Notes under the pieces: model-generated | What the model was told of the DNA's origin: nothing | The model's input: only the letters and a program-made list of their open reading frames with translations | The model's database searches: none | In this document: in pieces, positions 16,922-29,302 of the stretch | How positions within the stretch are numbered: the stretch's first letter is position 1 | Layout of the letters: every line of letters starts with the position of its first letter | Made by a program: the position numbers and the translations under genes | NCBI RefSeq assembly: GCF_900103325.1 | Contig: NZ_FMXM01000005.1 | Span: 124,001 to 188,000 of the forward strand | DNA from: Mesorhizobium qingshengii | GTDB lineage: Bacteria; Pseudomonadota; Alphaproteobacteria; Rhizobiales; Rhizobiaceae | DNA length: 64,000 nt | Direction: 5' to 3'

Positions 16922-17557
16922 TCAGCCGATCGAGGGTGCTGGAACCTGACCGCGTGACTTCTCGATCGCGGAAAAGCGCTTCAGGAACGCATTCTGTGCC
17001 CAAGTGACGGAGCGTGGCGTGAAATCGAAGCGGTCGGCGTTGAATCCGCGCGGGCGGCCGAAGAACTCGGTCGCCTCGGCGGTCGAAAAACCGGCAAGCA
17101 GCGTTGCCTCGAAATAGGCGGCGATCTGGTCGGCGCGCTTGATTTCCTTGCGCAAGGTCGCAGCTGGTTCTGGCGGCAGCGAGAAGCGCAAATGAATGGC
17201 GCGCTGCAATCGCAACTCGCAGTCCTTGTAGCTGCCGCCCATCACCGATTTGAACGGCGAGATCATGTCGCCGATGACATATTCGGGTGCGTCGTGCAGC
17301 AGCGCCGCCATCCGGGCGTCGGCCGAAGCGCCAGGCACCAGGTCGCAGAACAGCGCTTCGACCAGTAGCGAGTGCTGAGCAACCGAAAACGCATGCTCAC
17401 CACTGGTCTGGCCGTTCCAGCGGGCGACGCGGGCGAGCCCATGCGCAATGTCGGAGATTTCGATGTCGAGCGGCGAGGGGTCGAGCAGGTCGAGCCGGCG
17501 ACCGGACAGCATGCGCTGCCAGGCGCGCGGCGGCGCGCCGACGCGATCGGCCGCCAT
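16922..17557 (-). CDS. HD-domain hydrolase (YfbR-like)
   Basis: 211 residues. The HD metal-dependent phosphohydrolase signature is clear: an upstream His in TSGEHAFSVAQHSLL, then AALLHDAPEYVIGDM with the HD pair. It resembles YfbR-type 5'-deoxynucleotidases, but the exact substrate is not determined. Its start overlaps the ygfZ-like stop by 1 nt (TGATG), so the two are co-transcribed and translationally coupled. Confidence 0.85.
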   Translation of the reverse strand: MAADRVGAPPRAWQRMLSGRRLDLLDPSPLDIEISDIAHGLARVARWNGQTSGEHAFSVAQHSLLVEALFCDLVPGASADARMAALLHDAPEYVIGDMISPFKSVMGGSYKDCELRLQRAIHLRFSLPPEPAATLRKEIKRADQIAAYFEATLLAGFSTAEATEFFGRPRGFNADRFDFTPRSVTWAQNAFLKRFSAIEKSRGQVPAPSIG

Positions 17558-18417
17558 CAGGCCTCCTCCGCGCTGACGGCTTCTTGCGGGAAGGTGAACT
17601 TCGCCCAGCCGGGGATGGCCGCCGTAACCGGGACATCTCCCGCCATGATCGGCAGGCCGGCGTCGAGCGCCGCCTTGACCCTGTCGATGCGGGCAATGGC
17701 AAGCCCGGTCGTGCCGGCATTCGAGCCGAGCAAGCCGACCGTCCGTCCGTCGACTGTGAGTTCGATGCCCGCGGCGGGCAAGGGAAGCCCGGCCTGGACG
17801 ATCAGCACGCGCCGCCTGGCGGTGCCGCGATGCTGCATTCGCGAAACGACCTCCTGGCCGATGTAGCAGCCCTTCTTGAAGCCGACACCGCCCGTTTCAT
17901 CGAGCAGCACGTCATGCGGGAATGCATCGCCGAGCGCGTAGTCGGTCCCACTTTCGGCAATGCCGTGGGCGATACGAAAGGCCTGCCACGCGGTGGCGTC
18001 GCCGCTCGCCGCGGCATTGCCATAGGAGCGGTTAACGACATCGCCGGAAAAGCGTCGGTCGACCACCGCCGCTGAATCAACGTGCGAGGTCGTTGACTCA
18101 TTTCCCCACGCAACGGTGACAAGCGCCTGATCGGCCAACGAGATCTCGGCCTTGGCGCGCAGTTTGTAGAGCGTCAGCCGGCGCACGAAATCGCCTGCCA
18201 TGTCGGCGCGGCATTCGAGCCGGAAGGTATTCTCGCCGGCGCGCGAGATAAGGAAATCGAACAGGATCTTGCCTTGCGGCGAAAGCAGGGCACCCGGCTT
18301 TGCTTCGCCGTCGCCGAGTGTATCGAGATCGGTGGTCACTATATTCTGCAGAAAATGCTCGGCATCCGGGCCGGACACGGAAATGAGGGCGCGGTCTTTC
18401 AGCAGGGCAAAGGGCAT
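17557..18417 (-). CDS. ygfZ: YgfZ/CAF17-type folate-binding protein
   Basis: Tetrahydrofolate-dependent factor of the GcvT fold that supports Fe-S cluster enzymes such as tRNA-modifying MiaB. 286 residues from ATG 18417; a TTG at 18444 would add nine residues without family support. The diagnostic motif KGCYIGQEVVSRM lies at about residues 178-190, and GPDAEHFLQNIVTTDL near the N-terminus is also typical. It is divergent from the dihydroorotase gene and coupled to the HD hydrolase downstream. Confidence 0.9.
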   Translation of the reverse strand: MPFALLKDRALISVSGPDAEHFLQNIVTTDLDTLGDGEAKPGALLSPQGKILFDFLISRAGENTFRLECRADMAGDFVRRLTLYKLRAKAEISLADQALVTVAWGNESTTSHVDSAAVVDRRFSGDVVNRSYGNAAASGDATAWQAFRIAHGIAESGTDYALGDAFPHDVLLDETGGVGFKKGCYIGQEVVSRMQHRGTARRRVLIVQAGLPLPAAGIELTVDGRTVGLLGSNAGTTGLAIARIDRVKAALDAGLPIMAGDVPVTAAIPGWAKFTFPQEAVSAEEA

Positions 18418-18500
18418 CGGCGGGAATTGAACCTGATCTTGCAAAACGGTCGGCCTTTACGTAAGCCGCTGGCACTCCCCCTGCAAGAGACTGGACCCAT

Positions 18501-19832
18501 ATGGCCACGACTTACGACCTCATCCTGACAGGCGGCATCGTGGTCAACCATGATGGCGAAGGTTTTCGCGACATCGGCGTTCGGGGCGGGCGCATCGCCA
18601 CACTAGGCGATCTCTCACAAGCGTCGGCCGGCGAGACGATCGACTGCCGCGGCCTGCATATCCTGCCAGGTGTCATCGACAGCCAGGTGCACTTTCGCGA
18701 GCCGGGATTGGAGCACAAGGAAGACCTGGAAACGGGCTCGCGCGCTGCGGTGCTTGGCGGCGTCACCACCGTGTTCGAGATGCCCAACACCAATCCGCTG
18801 ACCACCAGCGAGGCAGCGCTTGCCGACAAGGTCCGGCGTGGCAATGGTCGCATGCATTGCGATTTCGCCTTCTGGGTCGGCGGCACCCGCGAGAACGCCA
18901 GGGATGTCGGTGAGCTTGAGCGGCTGCCGGGCGCTGCGGGGATCAAGGTTTTCATGGGTTCGTCCACCGGCGATCTGCTGGTCGAGGACGACGATGGCGT
19001 CGCTTCGATCCTGAGGAACACGCGCCGCCGCGCCGCCTTTCATTCGGAGGATGAGTTCCGGCTGCGCGAGCGTCTTGGCGAACGCATCGAAGGTGATCCT
19101 TCATCGCACCCGGTCTGGCGCGACGAGATCGCCGCCTTGCGCTGCACCGAACGGCTGGTGCGCATCGCGCGAAACGTTCGCGCCCGCATCCACGTGCTGC
19201 ATATCTCGACGGCCGAGGAAATTGTGTTTCTCGAACAGCACAAGGATGTCGCGACCTGTGAGGCGACGCCGCATCATCTGACGCTGTCGACAGACGATTA
19301 CGCGCGGCTGGGCACGCTCATTCAGATGAACCCGCCGGTGCGCGCCGCGCGCCATCGCGACGGCGTCTGGCATGGCATTGTGCAAGGCATTGTCGACGTG
19401 CTCGGCTCCGACCACGCGCCGCACACGCTGGCCGAGAAGGCGAAGCTGTACCCGGCGTCGCCCTCGGGGATGACCGGCGTGCAGACGCTGGTGCCGATCA
19501 TGCTCGACCACGTCAATGCCGGCCGGTTGACCCTGCAGCGCTTCGTCGACCTGTCCAGCCACGGCCCGCAACGTATCTTCGGCATGGCAAGAAAAGGCCG
19601 CATCGCCGCCGGTTACGATGCCGACTTCACTATTGTCGACATGAAGCGGCGCGAGACCATCACCAATGCACAGGCAGGCTCGAAAGCCGGTTGGACACCC
19701 TATGATGGCAAGCAAGTCACCGGTTGGCCGGTCGGCGCCGTCATTCGCGGCCGCTGCGTCATGTGGGACGGCGAAATCGTCACGCCAAGCCAGGGCAGGG
19801 CGGTGGAGTTCTCCGAGGCACTGGCGGGTTAG
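18501..19832 (+). CDS. pyrC: Dihydroorotase (class I type)
   Basis: Zinc amidohydrolase of pyrimidine synthesis that closes carbamoyl-aspartate to dihydroorotate. 443 residues. Metal-site elements are DSQVHFREPG (HxH-like first ligands), GIKVFMGSSTG with the Lys that is normally carboxylated, VLHIST, and GSDHAPH with the catalytic Asp. Substrate-binding EMPNTNPLTT is also present. Hydantoinase or allantoinase are related alternatives, but MPNTNP and SDHAPH favour dihydroorotase. There is no pyrB next to it in this window. Confidence 0.9.
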   Translation: MATTYDLILTGGIVVNHDGEGFRDIGVRGGRIATLGDLSQASAGETIDCRGLHILPGVIDSQVHFREPGLEHKEDLETGSRAAVLGGVTTVFEMPNTNPLTTSEAALADKVRRGNGRMHCDFAFWVGGTRENARDVGELERLPGAAGIKVFMGSSTGDLLVEDDDGVASILRNTRRRAAFHSEDEFRLRERLGERIEGDPSSHPVWRDEIAALRCTERLVRIARNVRARIHVLHISTAEEIVFLEQHKDVATCEATPHHLTLSTDDYARLGTLIQMNPPVRAARHRDGVWHGIVQGIVDVLGSDHAPHTLAEKAKLYPASPSGMTGVQTLVPIMLDHVNAGRLTLQRFVDLSSHGPQRIFGMARKGRIAAGYDADFTIVDMKRRETITNAQAGSKAGWTPYDGKQVTGWPVGAVIRGRCVMWDGEIVTPSQGRAVEFSEALAG

Positions 19833-19950
19833 CTGTTTCGACGGCGCTGGAAAGGCGATCGGCAAAATCGCCGTCGACCAAAGGGCATTCGGCTCCAGAC
19901 ACGAGCGGGTGGGCGCTGTTTCGACCACGCCGCCGACTATTGCGGAAGAA

Positions 19951-20739
19951 TCAGTCCCCGGCGACGAAGAAGGTCCATTGCCCGGCGGGTGTGATGCCGA
20001 CGCGGTAGAAGATGTAGGCACCGAACTGCTTCATGTCATCGAAGTCGCCCGCGGTGACGATCTTGAACAGCTCAACGCGCTGCTTGGCGTCGAGCTTGTC
20101 CAACGGCAGCGCGAAGAAATACGGCCACACATAGAGCTCTTCCGGCGTGCCGGCATCGAGGTGGACGTAGCCGGCATCGAGCACTTCCTCCAGGATGGCC
20201 AGGATTTCCTGGCCATCCTGGTCGCCGGAGAGGCCCTTGAGGAAGGCAATGGCGTCGCCGTCTATGTCGGTCAGCGACAATTGCGTCATGCTGTCGCCCT
20301 TGCCGATCAAAGGTCGCAGCTTTTCGATGTCGCCGCTCTTGCAGGCTTCGACGATCAGGTTGTGCATGCGCCGCACCGGCTCGGGCAGTTTGTCGAGATC
20401 GTAGACGACCTCGGGTATCGGCGTGTCCGGATCGACGCGGGGTCTGGTCACGCCACCGTCGGGTCGGCTGTCGGGCTCGGCCTCGTTCGGCGCAGCCGGT
20501 TGGCTGGTCGAAGGCGGCGTACCGACCGGGTCAGGCATCGGCACGGCGCTTCCGGGCGGCGACATGTCGTCGTCGGCCGAAGGCTGGACCGGGGAGGGGA
20601 GCTCTTCGCGCTTTATCTCGCTCAGCGCATAGGCGGGGCTGCTCGCGAGGCATGCAACCAAGGGAATCGCGGCACAGCAAGCGGCGAAGCAGATGCAAAG
20701 GACCAAGCCACGCGGCTTGCCTGACATCGAAAAAGTCAC
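19951..20739 (-). CDS. Secreted or anchored protein with Pro-rich linker, unknown function
   Basis: About 262 residues from GTG 20739, which has Shine-Dalgarno AAGGAG 9 nt upstream; ATG 20727 is four codons further in, and the frame is open to 20844. A hydrophobic signal segment (GLVLCICFAACCAAIPLVACLASSPAYA) is followed by a Pro/Asp/Ser-rich linker. The C-terminal globular part of about 150 residues has helices such as LPEPVRRMHNLIVEACKSGD and ends in YRVGITPAGQWTFFVAGD. I do not recognise the family. The gene lies just downstream of an 85-residue protein gene on the same strand. Confidence 0.75.
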   Translation of the reverse strand: MTFSMSGKPRGLVLCICFAACCAAIPLVACLASSPAYALSEIKREELPSPVQPSADDDMSPPGSAVPMPDPVGTPPSTSQPAAPNEAEPDSRPDGGVTRPRVDPDTPIPEVVYDLDKLPEPVRRMHNLIVEACKSGDIEKLRPLIGKGDSMTQLSLTDIDGDAIAFLKGLSGDQDGQEILAILEEVLDAGYVHLDAGTPEELYVWPYFFALPLDKLDAKQRVELFKIVTAGDFDDMKQFGAYIFYRVGITPAGQWTFFVAGD

Positions 20740-20806
20740 TGCCCGATTCTCCTTGATTCCGGGCATCATGCCCGAGCGGCATATCGTCAAAGAACCGGAC
20801 GTCGGT

Positions 20807-21064
20807 TCAGTGCCGCAGCCGTTCAGGTTCGAAGGCGCCAGCAATCACCTTTTCACGCATACGGTCGAGCAGGGCAAGAGCCGAGGTCTCGCCATTGGCA
20901 CGCAGCATCTCTCCGAACGCCGTCTCAAGCGCTGCTTCGGCAATGATTTCGGGCTCTATGCCGGCGGAGAGACCTTCCGCCCAGGCTTCGCTGTGGCTTT
21001 CCACGGCGGTCAGGCGTTTTTCTTCCCTGACCAGCGCGTCGATGTCGTTGACACCATGTTCCAT
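20807..21064 (-). CDS. Conserved-looking 85-residue helical protein, unknown function
   Basis: Starts MEHGVNDIDALVREEKRL at ATG 21064, with GGGTGG about 9 nt upstream; a TTG at 21085 is possible but less likely. The rest is charged and helical (IEPEIIAEAALETAFGEML, SALALLDRMREKVIAG) with no membrane segment. It precedes the secreted-protein gene by 67 nt on the same strand. I do not recognise the family. Confidence 0.65.
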   Translation of the reverse strand: MEHGVNDIDALVREEKRLTAVESHSEAWAEGLSAGIEPEIIAEAALETAFGEMLRANGETSALALLDRMREKVIAGAFEPERLRH

Positions 21065-21425
21065 ATGCGACGTCCACCCTTTCAAGCAGCAATCCGTCGA
21101 TGTGGATCGGGCCTGATCTGTTCATTTCACACGCAGGGTCAAGTAAGTATCTGTAAATACGACATTTTTTTGATCGTCTTTTACAGAGCCCGATTGCCTT
21201 GTGCGAAGCTGCATTCAGCTCGGGTCAAACTTAGCCGATTAGGGAGGCCTGCGGGGCGAAAACCTTCAGTTTGAGTTAATTTCACATTTGTGCGGTAACG
21301 TTTCGTTAATACTGTTGCAGAAGTGCAACATCAGGATTGCACCAACATATCGTCCGGCACAAGCCGTATATGTCCGCTAGAGCCGGCGGTGGCTCGGATA
21401 TTTGTTGATGAGCAGTTCGGAATGC
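21065..21425. other. Gene-free 361-nt intergenic region
   Basis: Lower GC than its surroundings, lying between two minus-strand genes. The only structures I see are a small perfect inverted repeat GTTGCA-GAAG-TGCAAC at 21314-21329 and a T-rich stretch around 21162-21184. It probably holds the promoter of the 85-residue protein gene. No credible ORF. Confidence 0.45.
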
Positions 21426-21803
21426 CTAGTTTCCGTAACGCGAAGCGATGTCGCGTGACAGCGTCTCGCCTTCCTTCATGTAGCGGCTGATGGCTTCGGT
21501 TGCCGAGGCCGTGCACTGCGTATAGGTGCCACCGAAGGAGCGGTAGCCGCGATTGAAGCTGGCGATGAAGCGGGCGCGTCGCTCGGCGTCCGGATTTTCC
21601 GAATCGAGCAGCTTCTGCATTTCGACGCGCCACTGATCGCCTTTCTCTCCGCACAAATTGCGCAGGAAATGCAGCGATCCCAGAACCTCGGCCAGCCGCA
21701 TCAGCCCCGGCTCGAACGGCGACTCGGCGCTGAGCGCCGGCCGCGTCGAGACAGCCGCACTGACGGCAAGACATATGGCGAGGTACACGGATGGACGGTT
21801 CAT
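21426..21803 (-). CDS. TIGR02301-family exported protein
   Basis: 125 residues from ATG 21803 (MNRPSVYLAICLAVSAAV), with a cleavable signal peptide. The mature part contains LMRLAEVLGSLHFLRNLCG, ARFIASFNRGYRSFGGTYTQCTASA and a terminal helix. This phrase set is that of the small alphaproteobacterial family TIGR02301, of unknown function. Two cysteines (LCG and TQC) could form a disulfide. An upstream TTG/ATG extension to 21872 would destroy the signal peptide and is rejected. Confidence 0.8.
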   Translation of the reverse strand: MNRPSVYLAICLAVSAAVSTRPALSAESPFEPGLMRLAEVLGSLHFLRNLCGEKGDQWRVEMQKLLDSENPDAERRARFIASFNRGYRSFGGTYTQCTASATEAISRYMKEGETLSRDIASRYGN

Positions 21804-21894
21804 GAGCCTTCCCTGCCGAGCGGCGTAAGCCGTTGTGGCCGCCAAACAGCATAAGCCTTTGTGACGAAACAATTTGTCGCCCGCAAGGCGATTT

Positions 21895-22332
21895 TCACGG
21901 CTGCAGCAGCCCAGCGTTTCCGTCAGGATCCAGCAGTTCCTCGGCGACCGCGAACACCGAGCCGGCGAGCGGCAGCGCCGTCATCTCGTTGAGTGTATAG
22001 AAGGCCGCTGTCTCGGCATCGTCGCTGGCCACCGCCTCGCCGCCGGCATAGGCGGCACCGAACACCGTCAGGAGATAGTCGACCGCGTGGTTGTCTTCCC
22101 TGCCATCGATATGGATTTCCCGAAGCGGGCGGTAATTGGTGGCCCGCAAGCCGGTCTCCTCCAGCAGTTCGCGCTGTGCCGCATCCTCCAGCGTTTCGCC
22201 GGCCTCGACCTTGCCGCCCGGAAAGGCATAGAGCCCTTGTGACGGTTGCCGCGCCCGCTTGACCAGAAGCACGGTTTGGCCACGCACGACGGCCACCGAG
22301 ACTGCCGGAAGTGTCCTGCGCGCTTCGTTCAT
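21895..22332 (-). CDS. Nudix hydrolase
   Basis: 145 residues with a textbook Nudix box at 40-62: G40-x5-E46-x7-R54-E55-L56-x-E58-E59-x-G61-L62. Such enzymes cleave nucleoside diphosphates linked to another moiety, for example oxidised dNTPs or ADP-ribose. The N-terminal strand [20 protein letters not shown] resembles the ADP-ribose/8-oxo-dGTP group, but the substrate is not fixed by sequence alone. It is divergent from the SRAP gene. Confidence 0.9.
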   Translation of the reverse strand: MNEARRTLPAVSVAVVRGQTVLLVKRARQPSQGLYAFPGGKVEAGETLEDAAQRELLEETGLRATNYRPLREIHIDGREDNHAVDYLLTVFGAAYAGGEAVASDDAETAAFYTLNEMTALPLAGSVFAVAEELLDPDGNAGLLQP

Positions 22333-22462
22333 GGATTTCCGATCGGGCTCATTGAGGGCAGGACTGTTGTGGACCGCCCAGCATGGGGAAGCTTTAGCGG
22401 TTGCGCAACGCCGGTTCCATCGCCACTTTCAAACCGAACCGTTTTAAGGGCACCAACCGACC

Positions 22463-23224
22463 ATGTGCGGACGCTTTGCCTTGACCGCGACGCCGGACCA
22501 GACCGCCGCCTTTCTGGGCTTGGCGGAACTGGAGGATTTCCCGGCGCGCTACAACATTGCCCCGACACAGCCGATCCTGATGGCGACCGCCGGCGCCCCG
22601 CGGGCACCGGGCTCGAATCTGCCGGACCGGCAGTCGGTGCTGGTGCGCTGGGGGCTCATCCCAACCTGGGTCAAGGACACCAGGGAGTTTCCGCTGCTGT
22701 TCAACGCGCGTGCCGAAGGGGCAGCCGAAAAGGCCTCGTTCAAGGCCGCCATGCGCCATCGCCGCGCTCTGGTGCCGGCGTCAGGTTTCTACGAGTGGCG
22801 GCAGACCGGCGGCAAGAAGGGACAGCCCTATTGGGTTCGACCCAGGCATGGCGGGTTGGTCGCCTTTGCCGGCCTTGTCGAGACCTATGCCGAGCCTGGT
22901 GGTTCGGAAATGGATACTGGCGCCATCTTGACCGCCAACGCCAATGCCGACATCGCCCACATCCACGACCGCATGCCGGTGGTGATCGATCCCAGGGATT
23001 TCGCCCGCTGGCTGGATTGCCGCACGCTCGAGCCGCGCGATGTCGCCGACCTGTTGCGGCCGGCGCCAACAGGTTTCTTCGAGGCAATTCCGGTCTCCGA
23101 CCTTGTCAACAAGGTCGCCAACACCGGACTGGAGATACAGGAGAGGGGCGAGATCGGGCCGGAGCCCGAGAAGGTCAAGCGCCAGAAGCCCGGCGCGGAC
23201 GACAGTCAGATGACGCTGTTTTAG
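22463..23224 (+). CDS. SRAP-domain protein, abasic-site sensor (YedK/HMCES type)
   Basis: 253 residues. Cys2 directly after Met (MCGRF) forms the thiazolidine crosslink to abasic sites in single-stranded DNA. The other key residues are visible: Asn81 in LFNARAE, Glu111 in SGFYEWR and the His-containing IHDRMPVVI. The C-terminus (KVKRQKPGADDSQMTLF) is basic and typical. The protein shields abasic DNA during replication. Confidence 0.95.
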   Translation: MCGRFALTATPDQTAAFLGLAELEDFPARYNIAPTQPILMATAGAPRAPGSNLPDRQSVLVRWGLIPTWVKDTREFPLLFNARAEGAAEKASFKAAMRHRRALVPASGFYEWRQTGGKKGQPYWVRPRHGGLVAFAGLVETYAEPGGSEMDTGAILTANANADIAHIHDRMPVVIDPRDFARWLDCRTLEPRDVADLLRPAPTGFFEAIPVSDLVNKVANTGLEIQERGEIGPEPEKVKRQKPGADDSQMTLF

Positions 23225-23264
23225 CAGAGGCTGCTATTTTGAGGCGCATCCAGCGCCATCATGC

Positions 23265-23283
23265 CCGGCGCCTTTGGCGCCGG
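23265..23283. terminator. Hairpin between convergent SRAP gene and 51-residue protein gene
   Basis: Perfect 8-bp GC-rich stem CCGGCGCC-TTT-GGCGCCGG. It sits 40 nt after the SRAP stop and 12 nt after the stop of the opposing gene. There is no T-run on either side, so it is only a possible bidirectional terminator. Confidence 0.3.
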
Positions 23284-23295
23284 CCGAATACTGCT

Positions 23296-23451
23296 TCAGG
23301 CAGCGCGGGGGGAGACGATCTTCTGCGCCGGCTTTTTCTTCTTCGCGGTGTGGAGAAGGGCGGCGACGATCGCCGCCGGGCCGATTGCGCGATAGTGGTT
23401 GGCCAGCGCCGGTTGCTTGGCGCGGTTGGATTCCTGCTTGCTGCGAGCCAT
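23296..23451 (-). CDS. Small basic protein, 51 residues, unknown function
   Basis: ATG at 23451 with a good Shine-Dalgarno (GGGAAGAGAG) a few bases upstream. The product begins MARSKQESNRAKQPALANHY, continues through a helical RAIGPAAIVAALLHTA and a KKKKPAQK basic patch, and ends IVSPRAA. A longer overlapping minus-strand frame (23259-23507) is Arg/Ser-rich nonsense and is not the gene. The composition (basic ends, short Ala-rich centre) would suit a nucleic-acid or ribosome-associated small protein, but that is a guess. Confidence 0.65.
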   Translation of the reverse strand: MARSKQESNRAKQPALANHYRAIGPAAIVAALLHTAKKKKPAQKIVSPRAA

Positions 23452-23561
23452 GTCTCTCTTCCCAGGTAACATTTCAGTGTCTGCGTTTGCTGGCCGAATC
23501 CGACCAAATCGTGACGTGTGGTGATCTAACCGGCGAATGTTTCATGACTGTGCCGACATGT

Positions 23562-23702
23562 TTAATAAAATGTTTCACTGCCTGATTCCGCGTGATCGAA
23601 CCACGCGTTTGCCAGTCTTCGTGACGTTTTTCTCAGAACCAGCGACTTGACGGCAACACCGGCCAAGGCGATAAAGCCGCCCATGAAAACGTCTTTCGCC
23701 AT
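23562..23702 (-). CDS. Candidate 46-residue single-span membrane protein
   Basis: Frame from ATG 23702 (with in-frame ATGs at 23711 and 23717) to TAA at 23562-23564. The product starts MAKDVFMGGFIALAGVAVKS, a likely single membrane helix, followed by a basic stretch RKTSRRLANAW and an acidic tail. No Shine-Dalgarno is evident, which lowers confidence. It occupies the otherwise empty 408-nt space between the 51-residue gene and cysS. Confidence 0.35.
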   Translation of the reverse strand: MAKDVFMGGFIALAGVAVKSLVLRKTSRRLANAWFDHAESGSETFY

Positions 23703-23859
23703 TTGTGGCATTTGCATTATTGGCTAGCCTCGCGCTGGTCCGGACGTTTTCGCCTCATCTTCCCCTAGATTGGACAAACGCCCCGGCCAGCAGGCTGGAG
23801 CCCGATTTGCGCCCTCGGCGCAGGCAGGGCTTCATTATCAACGGACCGGGAAGGCACGA

Positions 23860-25293
23860 ATGTCTGACGCATCGAAGGGCCTGCGCCTCTACAACACGCT
23901 AACGCGGAGCAAGGAGGATTTCGTCCCGATCGATCCGCGCAATGTGCGCATGTATGTCTGCGGCCCGACGGTCTACGACTTTGCCCATATCGGCAATGCG
24001 CGGCCGGTGATCGTCTTCGATGTGCTGTTCCGTTTGCTGCGCCATGTCTACGGCGAAGCGCACGTCACGTATGTGCGCAACATCACAGATGTCGACGACA
24101 AGATTAACGCGCGCGCCCTGCGTGATTTCGGCGGCGAGATCGCTTCCGGGGCACTTTCGCTCAACGAGGCAATCCGGCGGGTCACCGAAAAGACCGCCCA
24201 CCAGTTCCACAGAGATGTGGCGACGCTCGGCTGCCTGGAGCCGACATTCGAGCCGCGCGCCACCGAATTTGTCGAACCCCGCGCTGACGGCAAGGCCGAC
24301 ATGATCACCTTGATTCAAAGCCTGGTCGAACGCGGCCATGCCTATGTCGCGGCAGGCGAAGTGCTGTTCGACACGGCGTCGATGCCGGACTATGGACAAT
24401 TGTCGAAGCGCAATCTCGACGAGCAGCAGGCCGGCGCTCGCATCGCCGTCGACGCGCACAAGAAGAACCCCGGCGATTTCGTGCTGTGGAAGCTCTCGTC
24501 GCCGGAGGAGCCGGGCTGGAATTCTCCTTGGGGCAGGGGCCGGCCGGGCTGGCACATCGAGTGCTCGGCGATGTCGGCCGCCTATCTCGGCGAGGTGTTC
24601 GACATCCATGGCGGCGGGCTCGACCTGATCTTCCCGCACCATGAGAACGAGATCGCCCAGTCGCGCTGCGCGCACGGCACCGATGTCATGGCCAACATCT
24701 GGATGCACAACGGCTTCCTGCAGGTCGAGGGGCAGAAGATGTCGAAGAGCCTCGGCAATTTCTATTCGATCAACGAACTGCTGGAGACCGAGACTTTTGG
24801 GGGCCGCAAATGGCCGGGCGAGGTGCTGCGGCTGGCAATGCTGATGACGCATTATCGCGAGCCGATCGATTTTTCCGTGCGCAAGCTGGAAGAGGCGGAG
24901 AATACGCTACGCAAATGGAAAAGGGCGGCGGACCTGGCGCCGGCGGCGGGCCAGTTACCGTCGGAGGTCGTCGATGCCTTGTCGGACGATCTCGCCACCT
25001 ATGCCGCTTTCCAGGTCCTGACGCAGTTGGCCGGCGAGGCCGCGGACAGCAACGAAGCCGCTGCCGCGCTGAAGGCGTCGCTGCTGTTCCTTGGCTTCGA
25101 TGTCGCCTCGGCAGAGGTGGATGAGGACAAGGTCGCCAGAATGATCGCCAATCGCCTCGCGCTCATCGCCGTGAAGAACTGGGCCGAGGCCGACCGCATC
25201 CGCGACGAACTCTTGGCGCAAGGTGTACAGTTGAAGGACGGCAAGGACCCCGCCACCGGCGAACGCATCACCACCTGGGAGGTAAAAAGATGA
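23860..25293 (+). CDS. cysS: Cysteinyl-tRNA synthetase
   Basis: 477 residues from ATG 23860, which has GGGAAGG upstream; an in-frame codon at 23770 would add 30 non-family residues. Class I signatures: the HIGH-equivalent HIGN in [14 protein letters not shown], and KMSKS in [11 protein letters not shown]. Zinc ligands are seen in [17 protein letters not shown] and [11 protein letters not shown]. It is the first gene of a coupled operon; its stop overlaps the VOC gene start by 4 nt. Confidence 0.96.
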   Translation: MSDASKGLRLYNTLTRSKEDFVPIDPRNVRMYVCGPTVYDFAHIGNARPVIVFDVLFRLLRHVYGEAHVTYVRNITDVDDKINARALRDFGGEIASGALSLNEAIRRVTEKTAHQFHRDVATLGCLEPTFEPRATEFVEPRADGKADMITLIQSLVERGHAYVAAGEVLFDTASMPDYGQLSKRNLDEQQAGARIAVDAHKKNPGDFVLWKLSSPEEPGWNSPWGRGRPGWHIECSAMSAAYLGEVFDIHGGGLDLIFPHHENEIAQSRCAHGTDVMANIWMHNGFLQVEGQKMSKSLGNFYSINELLETETFGGRKWPGEVLRLAMLMTHYREPIDFSVRKLEEAENTLRKWKRAADLAPAAGQLPSEVVDALSDDLATYAAFQVLTQLAGEAADSNEAAAALKASLLFLGFDVASAEVDEDKVARMIANRLALIAVKNWAEADRIRDELLAQGVQLKDGKDPATGERITTWEVKR

Positions 25294-25676
25294 TCGACCA
25301 TCTCGGCATCACCGTGGCCGATTTCGACGCTTCGAAGGCTTTCTACGACAAGGCGATGGCGCCGCTGGGGGCAGCACTCCTCTACATGGTGCCGCAGGAA
25401 TACACCGGCGGCGCCAAGGTTGGCGGCTATGGCCGCGACCGGCCGGTGTTCTGGCTGCACGCCGGCAAGGACAAGCCCAGGGATCACCAGCACGTCGCGT
25501 TCACGGCGCGCAGCCGCGCCGAGGTCGATGCTTTCCACGCAGCCGCACTCGCCGCCGGCGGCAAGGACAATGGCGGGCCGGGCCTGCGCCCCCACTATCA
25601 CCCCAACTACTACGGCGCCTTCGTCTTCGATCCCGATGGCAACAATGTCGAGGCGGTCTGCCATGTGCCGGAGTAA
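25290..25676 (+). CDS. VOC (glyoxalase/dioxygenase-fold) protein
   Basis: 128 residues. The fold's two halves are visible: [20 protein letters not shown] with the first metal-type His, and [24 protein letters not shown] with the closing Glu/His strand. It resembles lactoylglutathione lyase-like proteins, but the substrate is unknown. It is coupled to cysS by ATGA overlap and lies 6 nt before the first GFA gene. Confidence 0.85.
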   Translation: MIDHLGITVADFDASKAFYDKAMAPLGAALLYMVPQEYTGGAKVGGYGRDRPVFWLHAGKDKPRDHQHVAFTARSRAEVDAFHAAALAAGGKDNGGPGLRPHYHPNYYGAFVFDPDGNNVEAVCHVPE

Positions 25677-25682
25677 GCGGTC

Positions 25683-26170
25683 ATGAGCCTCGACAACCGG
25701 CCGGTCTACACGGGTGGCTGCCAGTGTGGTGCGGTGCGCTTCCGCGTCGAGGGCGCGCTTGGCGATGCTTCGATCTGCCATTGCCGCATGTGCCAGAAGG
25801 CGAGCGGTAATTTCTATCTGCCGCTGGTTTCGGTGCGCGGCGCCACGCTCGACTGGACGCGTGGCGAGCCAAAACGCTTCCGCTCCTCCAATGCCGTCTG
25901 GCGCGGCTTCTGCGCCGAATGCGGCACGCCGCTGACCTTCGAGGCGCCGGACGGCATGGCGCTTGCGATTGCAGCCTTTGACGATCCGTCAGGCATCGCG
26001 CCGACGATCCAGTGGGGCGTCGAGGCCAAGCTTCCTTACGTCGACGGCATTCCCAAACTGCCGTCCGAGGACACGATGGCCGATATCGGATCGGCGCCGT
26101 ACCTCGCCGAACTCGTCTCATACCAGCATCCCGACTACGACACCGACCAATGGCCGCCGGAGGAAAGACC

Positions 26171-26174
<4 letters not shown>
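25683..26174 (+). CDS. GFA (glutathione-dependent formaldehyde-activating) family protein, copy 1
   Basis: 163 residues with the zinc-binding cysteines of the Mss4-like fold: GGCQCGAVRF, CHCRMCQKASG and GFCAECGTPL. Family members bind glutathione adducts, such as the S-hydroxymethyl form with formaldehyde, though many act on other aldehydes. The stop overlaps the second GFA gene by 4 nt. The two copies share most of their N-terminal half (GGCQCGAVRFR, ICHCRMCQK), indicating tandem duplication. Confidence 0.9.
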
Positions 26175-29219
<3,045 letters not shown>

Positions 29220-29302
29220 GGTTGAACCATCAGCGAAAGTCCATTGATCCATCAGAAGTTTGCGATGGTCTTGCCAAGGCGGCTGGGCCATAGCCTTGGG
29301 CC

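Noticed and set aside
23259..23507. 82-codon minus-strand frame
   Set aside because: Arg/Ser-rich with no Shine-Dalgarno, and overlaps the better supported 51-residue gene at 23296-23451.
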